In this document: in pieces, positions 14,344 to 14,483 of the stretch
Position numbering within the stretch: the first letter of the stretch is position 1
How the letters are laid out: each line of letters begins with the position of its first letter
Origin: Burkholderiaceae bacterium
GTDB lineage: Bacteria; Pseudomonadota; Gammaproteobacteria; Burkholderiales; Burkholderiaceae
Direction: 5' to 3'
NCBI GenBank assembly: GCA_947371415.1
Contig: CANBPJ010000038.1
Location: forward strand, 1-14,483
DNA length: 14,483 bases
Made by a program: the position numbers and the translations under genes
The notes under the pieces: model-generated
The model's input: only the letters and a program-made list of their open reading frames with translations
Told to the model about the DNA's origin: nothing
The model's database searches: none

Positions 14344-14483
14344 ATGGAATTTAAAACATATATGTGCTTAATTTGCGGCTGGGTTTATGACGAAGCTGCT
14401 GGTCAGCCCGAAGAGGGCATTGCTCCCGGTACGCTTTGGAAAGACGTGCCTATGAACTGGACTTGTCCTGAGTGCGGTGCACG
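14344..14483 (+). CDS. Rubredoxin (partial, runs off the right edge)
   Basis: Rubredoxins are small cytoplasmic electron carriers with one iron bound by four cysteines. The first 46 codons are visible, beginning MEFKTYMCLICGWVYDEAAG. The first iron loop is CLIC-G (Cys8 and Cys11), followed by the family-typical WVYDE, then GIAPGTLWKDVPMNWTCPECGA with Cys41 and Cys44. Rubredoxins are ~54 residues, so only about 8-10 residues are missing beyond the window. All four iron ligands are present. The start is fixed by AAGGA at 14331. The gene is 22 bp after the rRNA methyltransferase. The redox partner is not visible here. Confidence 0.95.
   Translation, partial: MEFKTYMCLICGWVYDEAAGQPEEGIAPGTLWKDVPMNWTCPECGA

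Noticed and set aside
1..14483. A defence system, mobile element, CRISPR array, tRNA or novel gene cluster
   Set aside because: I looked on both strands for direct-repeat arrays, transposase or integrase motifs, tRNA-like cloverleafs and runs of unknown genes and saw none. Nearly all of the DNA is accounted for by recognised housekeeping genes.

Overview
The window reads as an ordinary, densely packed housekeeping stretch of a betaproteobacterial chromosome, most likely from Burkholderiaceae and probably close to Polynucleobacter. This placement is an inference from three things. The proteins have betaproteobacterial flavour, for example the GAPDH, ProA and THUMP-methyltransferase forms. The gene order leuS-lptE-holA-proA and the divergent fur/bamE pair fit. 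The base composition is moderate rather than GC-rich. No database search was possible. I see no rRNA, tRNA, insertion sequence, phage gene, CRISPR array or cluster of unknown genes, and every long reading frame that looks real belongs to a recognisable family.

Layout. Positions 1-482 hold the tail of an unidentified upstream gene and a barstar-family RNase-inhibitor gene (+). It converges on rsmE (-, 16S rRNA m3U1498 methyltransferase) across a hairpin that contains the rsmE stop codon. rsmE diverges from a tkt-gap carbon-metabolism pair (+, 1343-4409), which ends at a perfect 28-bp palindromic terminator facing fur (-, iron-responsive regulator). fur diverges from bamE (+, outer-membrane lipoprotein), whose candidate start nearly touches that of fur. 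From bamE to the right edge everything is on the + strand: dapB (lysine/meso-DAP synthesis), leuS (leucyl-tRNA synthetase), lptE (LPS-assembly lipoprotein), holA (DNA polymerase III delta), proA (proline synthesis), hemJ (protoporphyrinogen oxidase), an RlmL-like 23S rRNA m2G methyltransferase, and the first 46 codons of a rubredoxin. Intergenic gaps in this block are 19-75 bp, so much of it could be co-transcribed. No gene-free stretch exceeds 300 bases; the longest (4410-4561) holds the terminator.

The genes do not form one pathway. Two are envelope assembly factors (BamE, LptE). Two act on rRNA (RsmE, RlmL) and one charges tRNA (LeuS). The rest serve central and amino-acid metabolism, replication, heme and electron transfer, and iron control.

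I did not find a new biological system. The points worth a second look are small: a GAPDH with Ala where NAD-specific enzymes carry Asp, a charged insert just after the catalytic NPPY motif of the rRNA methyltransferase, a C-terminal BamE extension with a repeated SFWD motif, a 13-bp tandem duplication that doubles the proA start, and the tight fur/bamE divergence.
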